Assembly (NCBI GenBank): GCA_938045805.1
Contig: CALIBL010000017.1
Coordinates: 1-64,000, forward strand
DNA length: 64,000 nt
Source of the DNA: an uncultured Rubripirellula sp.
Lineage (GTDB): Bacteria > Planctomycetota > Planctomycetia > Pirellulales > Pirellulaceae
Direction of reading: 5' to 3'
Under the pieces are notes generated by a model. The model was not told the DNA's origin, ran no database searches, and saw only the letters and a program-made list of their open reading frames with translations. A program made the position numbers and the translations under genes. Within the stretch, counting starts at the first letter, position 1, and each line of letters begins with the position of its first letter. Of the stretch, positions 54,833 through 64,000 are shown piece after piece.

Positions 54833-57800
54833 TCAGTTAAAAAATAATCTGAATAGCGATCGATAGTGCCTCGAGCTTGCCAACAGTGGAATCAATACTG
54901 CCAGTATTGCCGTGGTTGACGCAATGGGTACCGGTAGGACAACCCAGCAGAAGACGCCAAGCATCAACAGCCAAAAACTGGGATTTCCCAACAATGGCAT
55001 CATCATCTGATGATTACGCTGCGACCAGAGCACAATGATCCCAAACAAACCAAACACCAAGCTAGGGATTGGAGATATAGCAACGGCTGACTGACGCTCT
55101 AAGCCCTTTCTCAAGAGCATATTGACCTCTTGATCTGTTCCCTCAATCACCTGTTGGACCCGATAGCCCCTGAATGCTTCAACAGGAAACAAAGCGTTTT
55201 GGCTTGGAGCACCTGAAAAGATGATTTTCTCTTCGTGTGCGATTCTGAAATCTTTCTGCACTCGTGAGTTCAACTCGCGCCATGTAATACGAGCGTTATC
55301 TACGGCTTCCTTGCTTGCCCCCTGATTGGCTTTAGCTGATCCTTGAACTCCAACGTCAGTTGAGTTTGCAATCAGCTGCTGCCTTAATAATTGCGGATCC
55401 TCCCCTGCGGCTAGTGCGATGTCGACATACCTCTGAATCGCTTGATGCAGCCACGATTGCAGATCCGCCTCGTCAACTCGTCCCGCTGACAAACTTGTGG
55501 AAATCGACTCAATCGTGGATCGTCCTAAAGACAAAAATCTCCGCGACTGGTCGCCGGAGGCTTGCTGTAAACTCTGACCTTCACCTTGGTCATCCTGCTC
55601 ATACAGACTTATCCAACGCTCGCCTCCTTTCAGTTCAGCCAGCACCGGCAAAATGGAATAGGACGAGACATCGTCGACTTTGCTCCGTGTGAGCAATTGT
55701 ACCGTCTGCGAACAACCGTCCAAAACGTAAGGTAGTTCAAGTGTGCGATTTGACCCAACCTCCGAGACTTGCAGACTTTGGGATTTGCCATTGACCCAAC
55801 CTCCGAGAACTTTAACTACTTCTGGAAGATTGATACGCACACTGGAATTACTACCCGGAAAAATCTCCCAATGTTGTAATACTAAAACATCACTACCTTT
55901 TGGGAACACATGTATGTCGGTAAGAAAAACTGAAGCCGCCAACTCTTGATTCGCAATTGGAGCTAACTCGACGGAAAATGACGCATTGCTGGCACGATAA
56001 ACACGACAATTTTCTAAATCCTCCACTCCTTCGAAATAGGACGGTAGCTCAGTTCTTTCTACGGCACTCACCTGCCAATTCGTCTTTTGATTATCGATTT
56101 CAGCGGGCACGGCAGCGAACAGATTTCGAATTTCAAAGTCGATCACCGAAACCGCTGGTACACTCACCGCGCTTAATCCATTTGACGCAGCCTTACTCGT
56201 CAGAGTAAGAGTTTGAGTGCCTGTTTCTACGGCATCAATATCGATCTGCAATAACGTGGTGTCCGCGTCAATAGAAACAGCCTTTTCAATAACCGCTCCC
56301 CCGTCGAGATCAAGCTCATCCGACCATGCTGATGGAATTTCGAGGAATAGAGTGTCGGATATTGGACCGTCGAAGTTAAACACAACATTCATTTGCCATC
56401 GACGATCAACTCTTGAAATGGAAGTTAGCTGATCGAACACTTTCCTTCCCAAAGGTTTCTCGACGGAAAAGGAACCTCGGAACAAATTCGGTACGGGGGA
56501 TTCAGACGAATCGCCTTCCCGCCAGAAGCCAACAATCCGACTTCCCTTGGGAATCCAAGATAGAAAAACCGCGTCTTTTGTGCTCTTGTCCGTAGTATCA
56601 AATACCAATTGACTTTCATTAGAAAGTTGAACAGCGTAATCACGGGTGACCAGGTAATTAACTTTCCCTTCTGAGCTAAAAGGAGCAGTCTTAACAAAAG
56701 GAAACTGAAACGTCTGACCTAAATCGATAGGCATAACCCCAACCATTTCAATCACCGAAGTTCGATTTTCCCCCTTCACATTGAGTATGTAGACATCCTC
56801 GTCATTGTCGCGAATTGGATCTAAGGCGACTGCCTTATCATTATTAATGATGTGAGTGATCGACAGATTGCTACTTACTGGAATACGAATAAGTTCAGTA
56901 CCATCGTCTGCTGAATTAATGACCAAGCGATACCTGATCATTATTCGATCCGAAGACAAATGCACGTGATAATGTTGATCAGCAGCGAGGTTCAGAGATG
57001 CTGCCTGATCCATTCTCACCGACAAACTCGGTATTTTACCAACGGGTACAAAAGCCTTTCCGATCGAGCCTCGATAGCCTCCCCAACTTGCAAGAAACTG
57101 ATCCACCGAAAGTGGCTCACTCGTTGCGCCATCAACCGCCTCAATCTGTAAGTTTTCTTCAGACTGTAACGCTATCCAAGGGTCTGCATTTTCACCCAAT
57201 GCAGAAGCAATCACCTCAGGAATGACAATTCGTACTAGTGAATCCTCATCAACTAACTCGCCCTCCAGCACATCATTCCATATCAACCTAATTGGCCCGG
57301 GATTGTCTTTCAAAGACTGCACAGTCACTAGGCGTCTTGATGGACTGTAAAGCTCTGATCCGATGAGCTTCCATGCCTCCCCGATCAATTTTGGCATTTT
57401 CGAGTCGAGGATAACAAACTGAAAATTTTCACCGGCAGCCTGCTTAACGGGAACGTCTAACTCGCAGTCAATCACGGCGTTTTGCCGCCCTGCCCTAACC
57501 CAGTACCTCCTCGCCAAAGCTTCACTGGGTGTCGTAGCCTGATCATCCTCAGCACGCATTTCAACTTGCATCAACCCTACTGGTCCAATGTCAGCCACCC
57601 AATTTCGCGAGAGATTCTTCTGCTCCTTAACTAACCATCCATTTGCTCCCCCAATCCGAACAGTGCCAAGAGGAGTTGCAGACTCAATGAGCAACTTAGA
57701 GTTCGCAACCATCGGAATAGGGAATTCTATTCGCTCCCAAGAATCATCGCTAACCACGTTTGGTGTTAGGGTGACTCGGATCTTAAGAACACGCTCGAGT

Positions 57801-60800
57801 GGTAGGGTGACGAGTCGTGTAAAATTCCCCTCGCGTTCGAATGGCAAGATCCGTATGGACTGGTCAATTAACTCCACACGACGCACGGACTCATAAGGGA
57901 TCGGCAGTTTTAGGGATCGGCTAAGTGTTTTCTCATTTTGCAAAAGGGTGTATTGAACCTCAAACTTCTTGAGGTTCAATCTACTGCTGGGGCCATCACC
58001 GTCCTGAGCTATCTCCATTCTGTAATTTGCCGTAAGAAATCGGCTAGATGTTATTTGCGTGGCATCATCCTTTGAAAATAATTCATTAAATAGATTCCTA
58101 GGGATATAAACCATCTCACCCACGAATCCTCCCTCAGCGTCAACCGGCACCAACACATCCACAGACGCTTCAGTGTCCATAAGCGATTCCGCATCTTGAC
58201 CATTTGCACGATCTGTATCGAAGCACAAAAAACTACATGCGAGCAACACTCCAACAGTGATATTTGGCACTGAGAAGTCATCATCGCTGTTGTGCTTAGG
58301 TGGAATCACCTGCTTAGGAGGTTGATTGACTTCTCGGTCAATCGACAATACACGTGCGAGCAAACCACCGCACACGACAGGAATCATGACCCATGCCCAA
58401 TAACCCATCGATACATTTTGAAACAGGCTGATCGTGAGCAGTAACACGAGCAATCCAAAGAGTGAGAAGATTGAAATCCGTCCCAACCAAAGGGAGAGGC
58501 AAAAAATCGAAAAACATAAGAGGCAACCAAATGCCAATACATGCTCTCGTCTAAATAACAAAATCGTTTCACCAGGTTTTAAAGAATCATTTCCCAGCGT
58601 CTTATTGAGAAATAAACGATCGAATGAGTAATCAAATATGAAGCTATCAGGATTTGCCAACAGTTGCACCTGAGACGACATCACTATCGCATTGCCATGA
58701 TTGATCGCTGGAACCTGTGATCTTCGCATGAATTGCCTAGCGTCACCTCTGCGTTCCCAAACGGCGCTTACGAGGCTGTCTTTAAAATCCGGAGTCAAGC
58801 TCACTTCATTCGTTCTTTGCTTGTCGATCGCGATGGGAACATTATCTCTCTTGAGGGAAATTAACGTCCAATCGTCTGTTAATTCCATTGATATGTTCGT
58901 TGAGGAATGAATCTGGCACTCAACTTCCACCTGATCAAAACCTGAAATAGAACCGCGGTATCGAAGTTCCTCGCGTTGCACCAGATTTAACTCAGATCGT
59001 TTCTCGGGTACCTTTACCGCGATGACGGGTTGCCTTGATGGATCATACTTCAGCCTAGACCAACGGCGCGAATAATTGTCAGGAGTCTTAATTCCGCTAG
59101 GTAGTGACTCATCAAATTCTGGCAACTCTACTGACGGCACCACGGTGATTGAATTACTTCGATTAACCACCTCAAAGACGGGAGCGAGATAAATCTCTGC
59201 CTTTTGATTCAAGGCCCCCAAGATGATTGGCAAACATAACTTAGTTCCAGTAGCTACGGGGCGAACACGCCGCGCATAAACGCAACCACCATCTAAAGAA
59301 TAATTCTCAAGATCCAGTTGATAAGTTTCCTTATCCACTCCCTTCGACTCGCCAACATTATTAAGCCGAAACGAATCGGAACCATCATTTGGTTGTAGCC
59401 ACCATTGAAACTGGGGAGCTGCTGTTTCTCCAAACAGCTCTACAGTGAGACTCTCAATCGACTGGCTTTGCGACGTCATTTCGAGAATTAATTCCTCGAC
59501 CATCTGTCCATCCTGGTAGCCAATCACAAGCTTCGTCTTGGCACCAAAATCGATGCTTGGTCGGACTAGACTCAGTTCTGGCGCACATCCGTCTAATGGA
59601 GCAAACCATAGGGTCCTAGCATTCACACTCTCAAATAAATCAAGGACTTCTTTCGCAACGGGAGCATTCGCGAGTCTCGAACTAGCTAAGGCAGTCTTCC
59701 TGCTCCAAGCTAAATCCGATGTTGGTGTTACTGCTACCAACACTGTAGATCTACCTTTCGCCTGCGTGCCGATAAACCAACTACGAGGCATATCAACAGA
59801 CTGCATGGTACTAGGTAAAACCCGACGCCCTTGCGCGATCAAATCTACTTTTCCATTTACTATTTCAGCGGGGTCTGGCCATATCTCCAATGAAGTTCTG
59901 GTACGTTCATTTCCAAGCAGAGGTATCTCACGATTTGTTTCCGCAAAACGCAAAGATTGCAACTCCCATTCGTCTTCAACTAATAGCTTGATTGGCCCGA
60001 CACGTCCGGGATCTATTTCCATAATGATTCTTGCATTAGCATCGACCTGAGATGGGCCAATAAGAAATTGCAAGTTGATCTCTGACAGTCCTTCAGAAGG
60101 GCGCTCCGACAACATGATCCGGATGGGACTTGCTTTCTGCGATGCACCTGAGTTTGGGGTATTGCCGAATTCCTCTGATTCACGACCAACCCCCGCGCGA
60201 GAAGAAGCATCTATGGTTCTCAATGGGCCCACTGCACGTACCGTAAACGATCCGTTCTCGAGTAACTGCTCGGCTTCCGCTTCCCAAAATCTTGGCCATT
60301 CGTACGCGATCGGATGCATCGGATCCGCGAAAGAAAGTTGGAGTTCTTCGTTGATGGACGCATCGATCGCCCCTAGTAAGGTTATTGATGGTAATTCATA
60401 CCAATTCTCTGCCTCGATGCCTCGCTCATAACCCTCGATCGTAAGAGTGGTGGTATCACCCACTCTGCTCACCCTCTCTGACTCGTAAACAGGCAGTGTC
60501 AAGAGACTGAATTCTTCTCCTTGGTCTGTTCTTTCATACGTTATCTCTTCTCCATCAAGTTTAACGCTTGTGATAGCCGACCCTACCACGGCAAGTGTTG
60601 GTAGTGGCGCTCCCTGCCCGCGTTCAAATACGAGACGACTCATCCAATCAACACCTGATGGGTTGATATCACATTGAAGAATCGAACGCCGCAGAATCAT
60701 CGCTGGTGAACTGATTTCACGATTATCCACGACCTTTAAACTCAGTTCTGTTACACCACCGGCTTCCACCTTGTACCAGTGAACACGTTCATTTTCGGCC

Positions 60801-61705
60801 GCCATTTCAAATTTGGGCTCAACCTCCAACATTCGTTCCACCACGCAATTTGTCGAAGTTAGCTGGCGATTTTCGGGAAGAGCAATCATTAAGGTACTTT
60901 GCTCTACTCTTGGAAGTTGCAAATCATACTCAATAGCACTCCCGACCAATCTCCCGTAACTTGACCATAAATAATCCAACAAGATTGACTCATCATCGGA
61001 TCTCTCGAGTGAGATAAAAGCTCCACCCTCAGAATCAAACTGATAAGGACTTGAGTTTGTAGATTCACCATTTCCCAGGCGTCCGTCTTGAGTACGGATT
61101 ACCACATTTTGCTGACCAAGCGCCAACTCACTAGCGGATTCTCCTCTTGGCTGAATCGTCAAGTAGCCCTGACGACAGATCAGTTGCCTGCCAACCATCT
61201 CAACAAGATACTGGGACGATATTATCTCTGCGGATGTCTCGTTATTTGAATCAATTTCCTGAGTCTTCAGTGCACTTAAAAACTGCCGGAGATCGACCGG
61301 TAAAAAATCCTTGGATACCAAAACATCCATTTGTGAAGAAAACAAGGCAATGGGTCTCAGATTTCGGCCATCAGCTAGTGTACGCGGCCAAGGAAGGCTG
61401 AGCTTTCTCTGCTGCTTTTCAATCGCGACGTCTGACGCGGAGTCTTGAGGATTGGTGATATCTTCCGCAGTGATCAATTCCGGAACAACGGTGCGTACTA
61501 CCTGATCTGACCCCGTCTCTGATGAGGTATCTAATGGATCACCACCCTGCTCGACAGTTCCACTCTGATTACCTTCTACTTGCTGCCCGCTAACGCTTAG
61601 TATGCTTGAACCGCTCACCATCCCCAAAGCGAGAGCAAGCAAAATGCAAACGGCACTAAACCGTTGAGAAATCATCGGCCGGTAATGACTTCTCATGATT
61701 GTCAT
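54833..61705 (-). CDS. Giant membrane-anchored protein of unknown function, two similar halves
   Basis: 2290 aa, not recognised. A signal peptide (about residues 12-42) is followed by about 1000 residues of beta-rich extracytoplasmic sequence, a cluster of helices at about 1050-1120 (CLLCFSIFCLSLWLG, IFSLFGLLVLLLTISLF), a short cytoplasmic-type loop, then a second signal-like segment (ITVGVLLACSFLCFDTDRAN, about 1147-1168), another 1000 beta-rich residues and a C-terminal helix cluster (about 2215-2285). The halves look related: IISSQYLVEM near the start of the first resembles ITSSRFLTAN near the start of the second. The ATG overlaps the stop of the upstream giant gene by 4 bp. No enzyme motif is visible. 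It may be an envelope or surface-structure protein. Confidence 0.85.
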   Translation of the reverse strand: MTIMRSHYRPMISQRFSAVCILLALALGMVSGSSILSVSGQQVEGNQSGTVEQGGDPLDTSSETGSDQVVRTVVPELITAEDITNPQDSASDVAIEKQQRKLSLPWPRTLADGRNLRPIALFSSQMDVLVSKDFLPVDLRQFLSALKTQEIDSNNETSAEIISSQYLVEMVGRQLICRQGYLTIQPRGESASELALGQQNVVIRTQDGRLGNGESTNSSPYQFDSEGGAFISLERSDDESILLDYLWSSYGRLVGSAIEYDLQLPRVEQSTLMIALPENRQLTSTNCVVERMLEVEPKFEMAAENERVHWYKVEAGGVTELSLKVVDNREISSPAMILRRSILQCDINPSGVDWMSRLVFERGQGAPLPTLAVVGSAITSVKLDGEEITYERTDQGEEFSLLTLPVYESERVSRVGDTTTLTIEGYERGIEAENWYELPSITLLGAIDASINEELQLSFADPMHPIAYEWPRFWEAEAEQLLENGSFTVRAVGPLRTIDASSRAGVGRESEEFGNTPNSGASQKASPIRIMLSERPSEGLSEINLQFLIGPSQVDANARIIMEIDPGRVGPIKLLVEDEWELQSLRFAETNREIPLLGNERTRTSLEIWPDPAEIVNGKVDLIAQGRRVLPSTMQSVDMPRSWFIGTQAKGRSTVLVAVTPTSDLAWSRKTALASSRLANAPVAKEVLDLFESVNARTLWFAPLDGCAPELSLVRPSIDFGAKTKLVIGYQDGQMVEELILEMTSQSQSIESLTVELFGETAAPQFQWWLQPNDGSDSFRLNNVGESKGVDKETYQLDLENYSLDGGCVYARRVRPVATGTKLCLPIILGALNQKAEIYLAPVFEVVNRSNSITVVPSVELPEFDESLPSGIKTPDNYSRRWSRLKYDPSRQPVIAVKVPEKRSELNLVQREELRYRGSISGFDQVEVECQIHSSTNISMELTDDWTLISLKRDNVPIAIDKQRTNEVSLTPDFKDSLVSAVWERRGDARQFMRRSQVPAINHGNAIVMSSQVQLLANPDSFIFDYSFDRLFLNKTLGNDSLKPGETILLFRREHVLAFGCLLCFSIFCLSLWLGRISIFSLFGLLVLLLTISLFQNVSMGYWAWVMIPVVCGGLLARVLSIDREVNQPPKQVIPPKHNSDDDFSVPNITVGVLLACSFLCFDTDRANGQDAESLMDTEASVDVLVPVDAEGGFVGEMVYIPRNLFNELFSKDDATQITSSRFLTANYRMEIAQDGDGPSSRLNLKKFEVQYTLLQNEKTLSRSLKLPIPYESVRRVELIDQSIRILPFEREGNFTRLVTLPLERVLKIRVTLTPNVVSDDSWERIEFPIPMVANSKLLIESATPLGTVRIGGANGWLVKEQKNLSRNWVADIGPVGLMQVEMRAEDDQATTPSEALARRYWVRAGRQNAVIDCELDVPVKQAAGENFQFVILDSKMPKLIGEAWKLIGSELYSPSRRLVTVQSLKDNPGPIRLIWNDVLEGELVDEDSLVRIVIPEVIASALGENADPWIALQSEENLQIEAVDGATSEPLSVDQFLASWGGYRGSIGKAFVPVGKIPSLSVRMDQAASLNLAADQHYHVHLSSDRIMIRYRLVINSADDGTELIRIPVSSNLSITHIINNDKAVALDPIRDNDEDVYILNVKGENRTSVIEMVGVMPIDLGQTFQFPFVKTAPFSSEGKVNYLVTRDYAVQLSNESQLVFDTTDKSTKDAVFLSWIPKGSRIVGFWREGDSSESPVPNLFRGSFSVEKPLGRKVFDQLTSISRVDRRWQMNVVFNFDGPISDTLFLEIPSAWSDELDLDGGAVIEKAVSIDADTTLLQIDIDAVETGTQTLTLTSKAASNGLSAVSVPAVSVIDFEIRNLFAAVPAEIDNQKTNWQVSAVERTELPSYFEGVEDLENCRVYRASNASFSVELAPIANQELAASVFLTDIHVFPKGSDVLVLQHWEIFPGSNSSVRINLPEVVKVLGGWVNGKSQSLQVSEVGSNRTLELPYVLDGCSQTVQLLTRSKVDDVSSYSILPVLAELKGGERWISLYEQDDQGEGQSLQQASGDQSRRFLSLGRSTIESISTSLSAGRVDEADLQSWLHQAIQRYVDIALAAGEDPQLLRQQLIANSTDVGVQGSAKANQGASKEAVDNARITWRELNSRVQKDFRIAHEEKIIFSGAPSQNALFPVEAFRGYRVQQVIEGTDQEVNMLLRKGLERQSAVAISPIPSLVFGLFGIIVLWSQRNHQMMMPLLGNPSFWLLMLGVFCWVVLPVPIASTTAILAVLIPLLASSRHYRSLFRLFFN

Positions 61706-64000
61706 TGATCGGCTCCTTCTTGAAACTCATCCTCGTTCTCAACTAGTTCGAGGGTTCGGGTAACATGACTTGACTGACTTCCCGGTGAACTAGCTACAGG
61801 GCTAAAGGGTGAACTAGATGCCGATAAGATTCTTCTCGCAGAATTTGGCTGAGCTAACACTCGCACCGCTAACATGACGATGACAAGAAGCATCGCTAAC
61901 AAACTAAATTGAGCCACCAAGATCGCACCATCAGGTGCAATTAGACAAATACCCGAGAGCAATATTGCAAGAATCATGATCGCAGTCGGGTGTCGGAACG
62001 TGCGAGACATCGTCACGACGCTGGTAAACGCAATCACAAAAGAACCCGCGATCATCCAAAGCCCTACTCTAGAGAGAAGACAAACTTTGAAATCCGAAGT
62101 TGCCATGCCACGATAAAGGTATCGGTTGCCCTCGGGGATGAATTTGCTATCCGACGAAACTAAATCAAGAAGTGCCTGATCGCTGTAACTGGGGTCCCGG
62201 TATAATTTCCAACGATCATAACGCCAAGACATCAGGCGACCCAAAACATGCGACGCCCATATAGCATGCGTATCTATCGGGACAACAATTTGCCAGTACG
62301 CTCCTTGTGATAGTTGATTGATTTCAACCAGCGGATTTAATTCATTGAAAAAGGTGTTATTTACAGTCGGCGACCAAACCCTTACATCGATCAGTTGTTC
62401 ATTTGCGGTTGTGGCGAGTGGGACAACTAGCTTGTTTCCTGTTCTTTCAAAACCGACGAGTTGGCCATCTAAAAAACACTTGACGGTAGTCAGTGCCGGA
62501 TCAACGCGGAGCGAAAATTCATAAGAATTACCACCAGTTACTTTTGCCAATATTTGATCATGCCTAACTGAGGAGCCCAGTACGGATCGCAGAACCGTGG
62601 GCCCCACAACCATTTTCTTATCTGGTTTCTCTGGTGTCGCTAATCGCAAACGCAATGGCTCTCGAGGTATCTGGGGAAACTCCAGCGACTGCTCTCCAGC
62701 TTGATCCATTAGCACTAACCGCCTCTGCTGGTCAGCTTGCAGGTTGATGATGACTGGCCCACGCATCGTCACATCAGTAACCGCTGGACGAGGAAAAGAA
62801 ACCTCCAATACATCTCCTGTATTAGCAGATACTGAAATCTGCTGTTGACCTCGAAAACGCACTCGCATTGTCCCGCTGGTCAAGCGATCAGAGATCAAGA
62901 CATATCGATCTTCCCCAAGATGTCGTAATTCAGCTGGCACCTCATCAACCGTTACTGTCCACGGTGAGCCTTGCAATCGATTCGGTTCCACGTTGTTTTC
63001 ATCGGCTTCAGAAGAGGTACCCTCTTCAATTGCATTTCCCGCAGACACCGAATCTGGGATGCGTACCGCTAATCGCCCTTCTAAATCCAATATTGATGAA
63101 ACGACCCAATCACCGCTGGATGTCAACAATTCACCATCTAATTCAATGCTTGTATCGGATGCTAAGGTGATTTGCGTCGGCTGCTCTACTAAAAGTCCTT
63201 CCAATCTCGCGGGATATTCACCATCTATTAAACGATAAGAAGTAGCCTCGTTAGCCAAACCCGTATTCATGACATTGGACCGCGTTAAGCCACGCGATGC
63301 TTCTAAATCGACAACTAGGATCGATCGACCGTCATTTATCAACTCCAATGTCGAATCGCGTACTACACCGTCTGTATTCGGTGCGAGTATTCGAGGCAAA
63401 TCATAGGACACAGTGTCAACATCTTGCTGATCATTCAAAACCCGTTGAAATTGAAATAGGAGCTGAGAAGCTTCCTCCGTGGTTAAAGCGGAAATGTCAA
63501 CGACTCGATCACCTTCTTCCTCGAGTGTCGTGAGCGGAGTTCCCAACTGTGATTCAACCACGCGGACTTCCCATCCTGCATCATCGAATCGGATTAAACC
63601 ATCTTCAGTCTCACCCGATATCTCAACCTGCATCCATAATGTTACGTTGCTTTCACGCGTCGTAATTTCTGAGCGAGATGTAATTCGAAGCTGACGTTTA
63701 TTTTCGCTCAGCCACAAAGGAAGCACAAAGGAAGAGCGATCAAAAGCAAATCGATCCAGCCTGTTTGATACCGCTTCGTCTGTATTTTCAGCGGCTAACC
63801 TTCGTACCCAGGAACTTGATCTCCAGCGAAGTCTGTATTCGGTGGGCGTTAAAAAGTCTAACTCCCCTCGATGTCGCAATGAGCCTTGCACGCCAGGGAC
63901 AACAAATTGAAGCGGTTCATTTCGGGAAGCATTTTGATGGTCGAGTTGATATTCAAATCCAAAATCAACTCGTTGCTGTTGGATATCGCTCGGGAGAGTG
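61702..64000 (-). CDS. Large membrane-anchored protein of unknown function (5' end beyond window)
   Basis: The frame is open from the window's right edge, so the N-terminus is missing; the apparent GTG start at 63891 is internal (it is preceded in frame by QQQRVDFGFEYQLD and more). At least 766 residues are present. Most are beta-rich (IRFDDAGWEVRVVESQLG, LRVDPALTTVKCFLDGQLVG), followed by three or four helices (LWMIAGSFVIAFTSVVTM, AIMILAILLSGICLI, FSLLAMLLVIVMLAV) and a Ser-rich acidic tail. The CFLDGQLVGFERTGNKLVVP region resembles GWVNGKSQ...RTLELPY late in the downstream 2290-aa protein, which overlaps it by 4 bp. Function unknown. Confidence 0.85.
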   Translation of the reverse strand, partial: TLPSDIQQQRVDFGFEYQLDHQNASRNEPLQFVVPGVQGSLRHRGELDFLTPTEYRLRWRSSSWVRRLAAENTDEAVSNRLDRFAFDRSSFVLPLWLSENKRQLRITSRSEITTRESNVTLWMQVEISGETEDGLIRFDDAGWEVRVVESQLGTPLTTLEEEGDRVVDISALTTEEASQLLFQFQRVLNDQQDVDTVSYDLPRILAPNTDGVVRDSTLELINDGRSILVVDLEASRGLTRSNVMNTGLANEATSYRLIDGEYPARLEGLLVEQPTQITLASDTSIELDGELLTSSGDWVVSSILDLEGRLAVRIPDSVSAGNAIEEGTSSEADENNVEPNRLQGSPWTVTVDEVPAELRHLGEDRYVLISDRLTSGTMRVRFRGQQQISVSANTGDVLEVSFPRPAVTDVTMRGPVIINLQADQQRRLVLMDQAGEQSLEFPQIPREPLRLRLATPEKPDKKMVVGPTVLRSVLGSSVRHDQILAKVTGGNSYEFSLRVDPALTTVKCFLDGQLVGFERTGNKLVVPLATTANEQLIDVRVWSPTVNNTFFNELNPLVEINQLSQGAYWQIVVPIDTHAIWASHVLGRLMSWRYDRWKLYRDPSYSDQALLDLVSSDSKFIPEGNRYLYRGMATSDFKVCLLSRVGLWMIAGSFVIAFTSVVTMSRTFRHPTAIMILAILLSGICLIAPDGAILVAQFSLLAMLLVIVMLAVRVLAQPNSARRILSASSSPFSPVASSPGSQSSHVTRTLELVENEDEFQEGADQ

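Noticed and set aside
63889-63891. GTG as the true start of the rightmost gene
   Set aside because: The frame continues open and protein-like to the window edge, so the gene begins outside.

Overview
The window looks like chromosomal DNA of a marine planctomycete (Planctomycetota, probably near Pirellulales). The evidence is family content: a PVC-type secreted protein with a CxxCH heme site, a DUF1571 protein, a type I sulfatase, a fused dehydroquinate dehydratase/shikimate dehydrogenase, a eukaryote-like UDP-sugar pyrophosphorylase, a LURP-one protein and very large secreted proteins of unknown function. G+C is near or slightly below half by eye. Genes are dense and lie on both strands. I see no phage, insertion sequence, CRISPR array or rRNA.

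Left part (1-13.4 kb, mostly minus strand): a MacA/MacB-like ABC export set (adaptor with a C-terminal EF-hand tail, ATPase, permease cut by the window edge); a UDPGP-family pyrophosphorylase; a lipoate-ligase-family protein; a 1156-aa double FtsX-type permease with no ATPase beside it; plus-strand cutA; and an LptD-like outer-membrane protein. From 13.7 to 25.4 kb: a DUF885 protein; a minus-strand set of a PQQ-type beta-propeller, a HemN-like radical SAM protein and an extended GcvH-like lipoyl protein; the fused aroD-aroE gene followed by an N-acetylglutamate-synthase-like GNAT; a prepilin-peptidase-like protein; a response regulator fused to an RsbW-type ATPase; and a class II photolyase.

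Middle part (25.6-39.7 kb): rplM-rpsI and infA (TTG start), two secreted planctomycete proteins (the first followed by a clear terminator), a DinB-like protein, a sulfatase, and several probably sodium-linked carriers: an Na/Pi cotransporter, an SSS symporter paired with an HpcH/HpaI aldolase, and an NhaC antiporter with a large soluble insert downstream of a LURP-one gene.

Right part (40-64 kb): a tRNA-Leu(CAA) with its own promoter and terminator. Its 5' half and promoter are repeated 1701 bp away (87 bp, two mismatches), bracketing a secreted isoaspartyl peptidase/asparaginase gene. Then come glpF, glpK and purF on the minus strand, proB, nth, a DUF5722 glycosidase-like protein, a Gfo/Idh/MocA oxidoreductase, a PVC heme protein, and two coupled giant genes (2290 aa, and at least 766 aa running off the right edge) that seem to be built from repeated modules of secreted beta-rich region plus membrane cluster.

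Most genes are housekeeping or typical of the phylum. The least explained are the GcvH-like/radical SAM pair (15.6-17.5 kb), the tRNA-half repeat (40.3-42.1 kb), the NhaC insert and the giant modular proteins.
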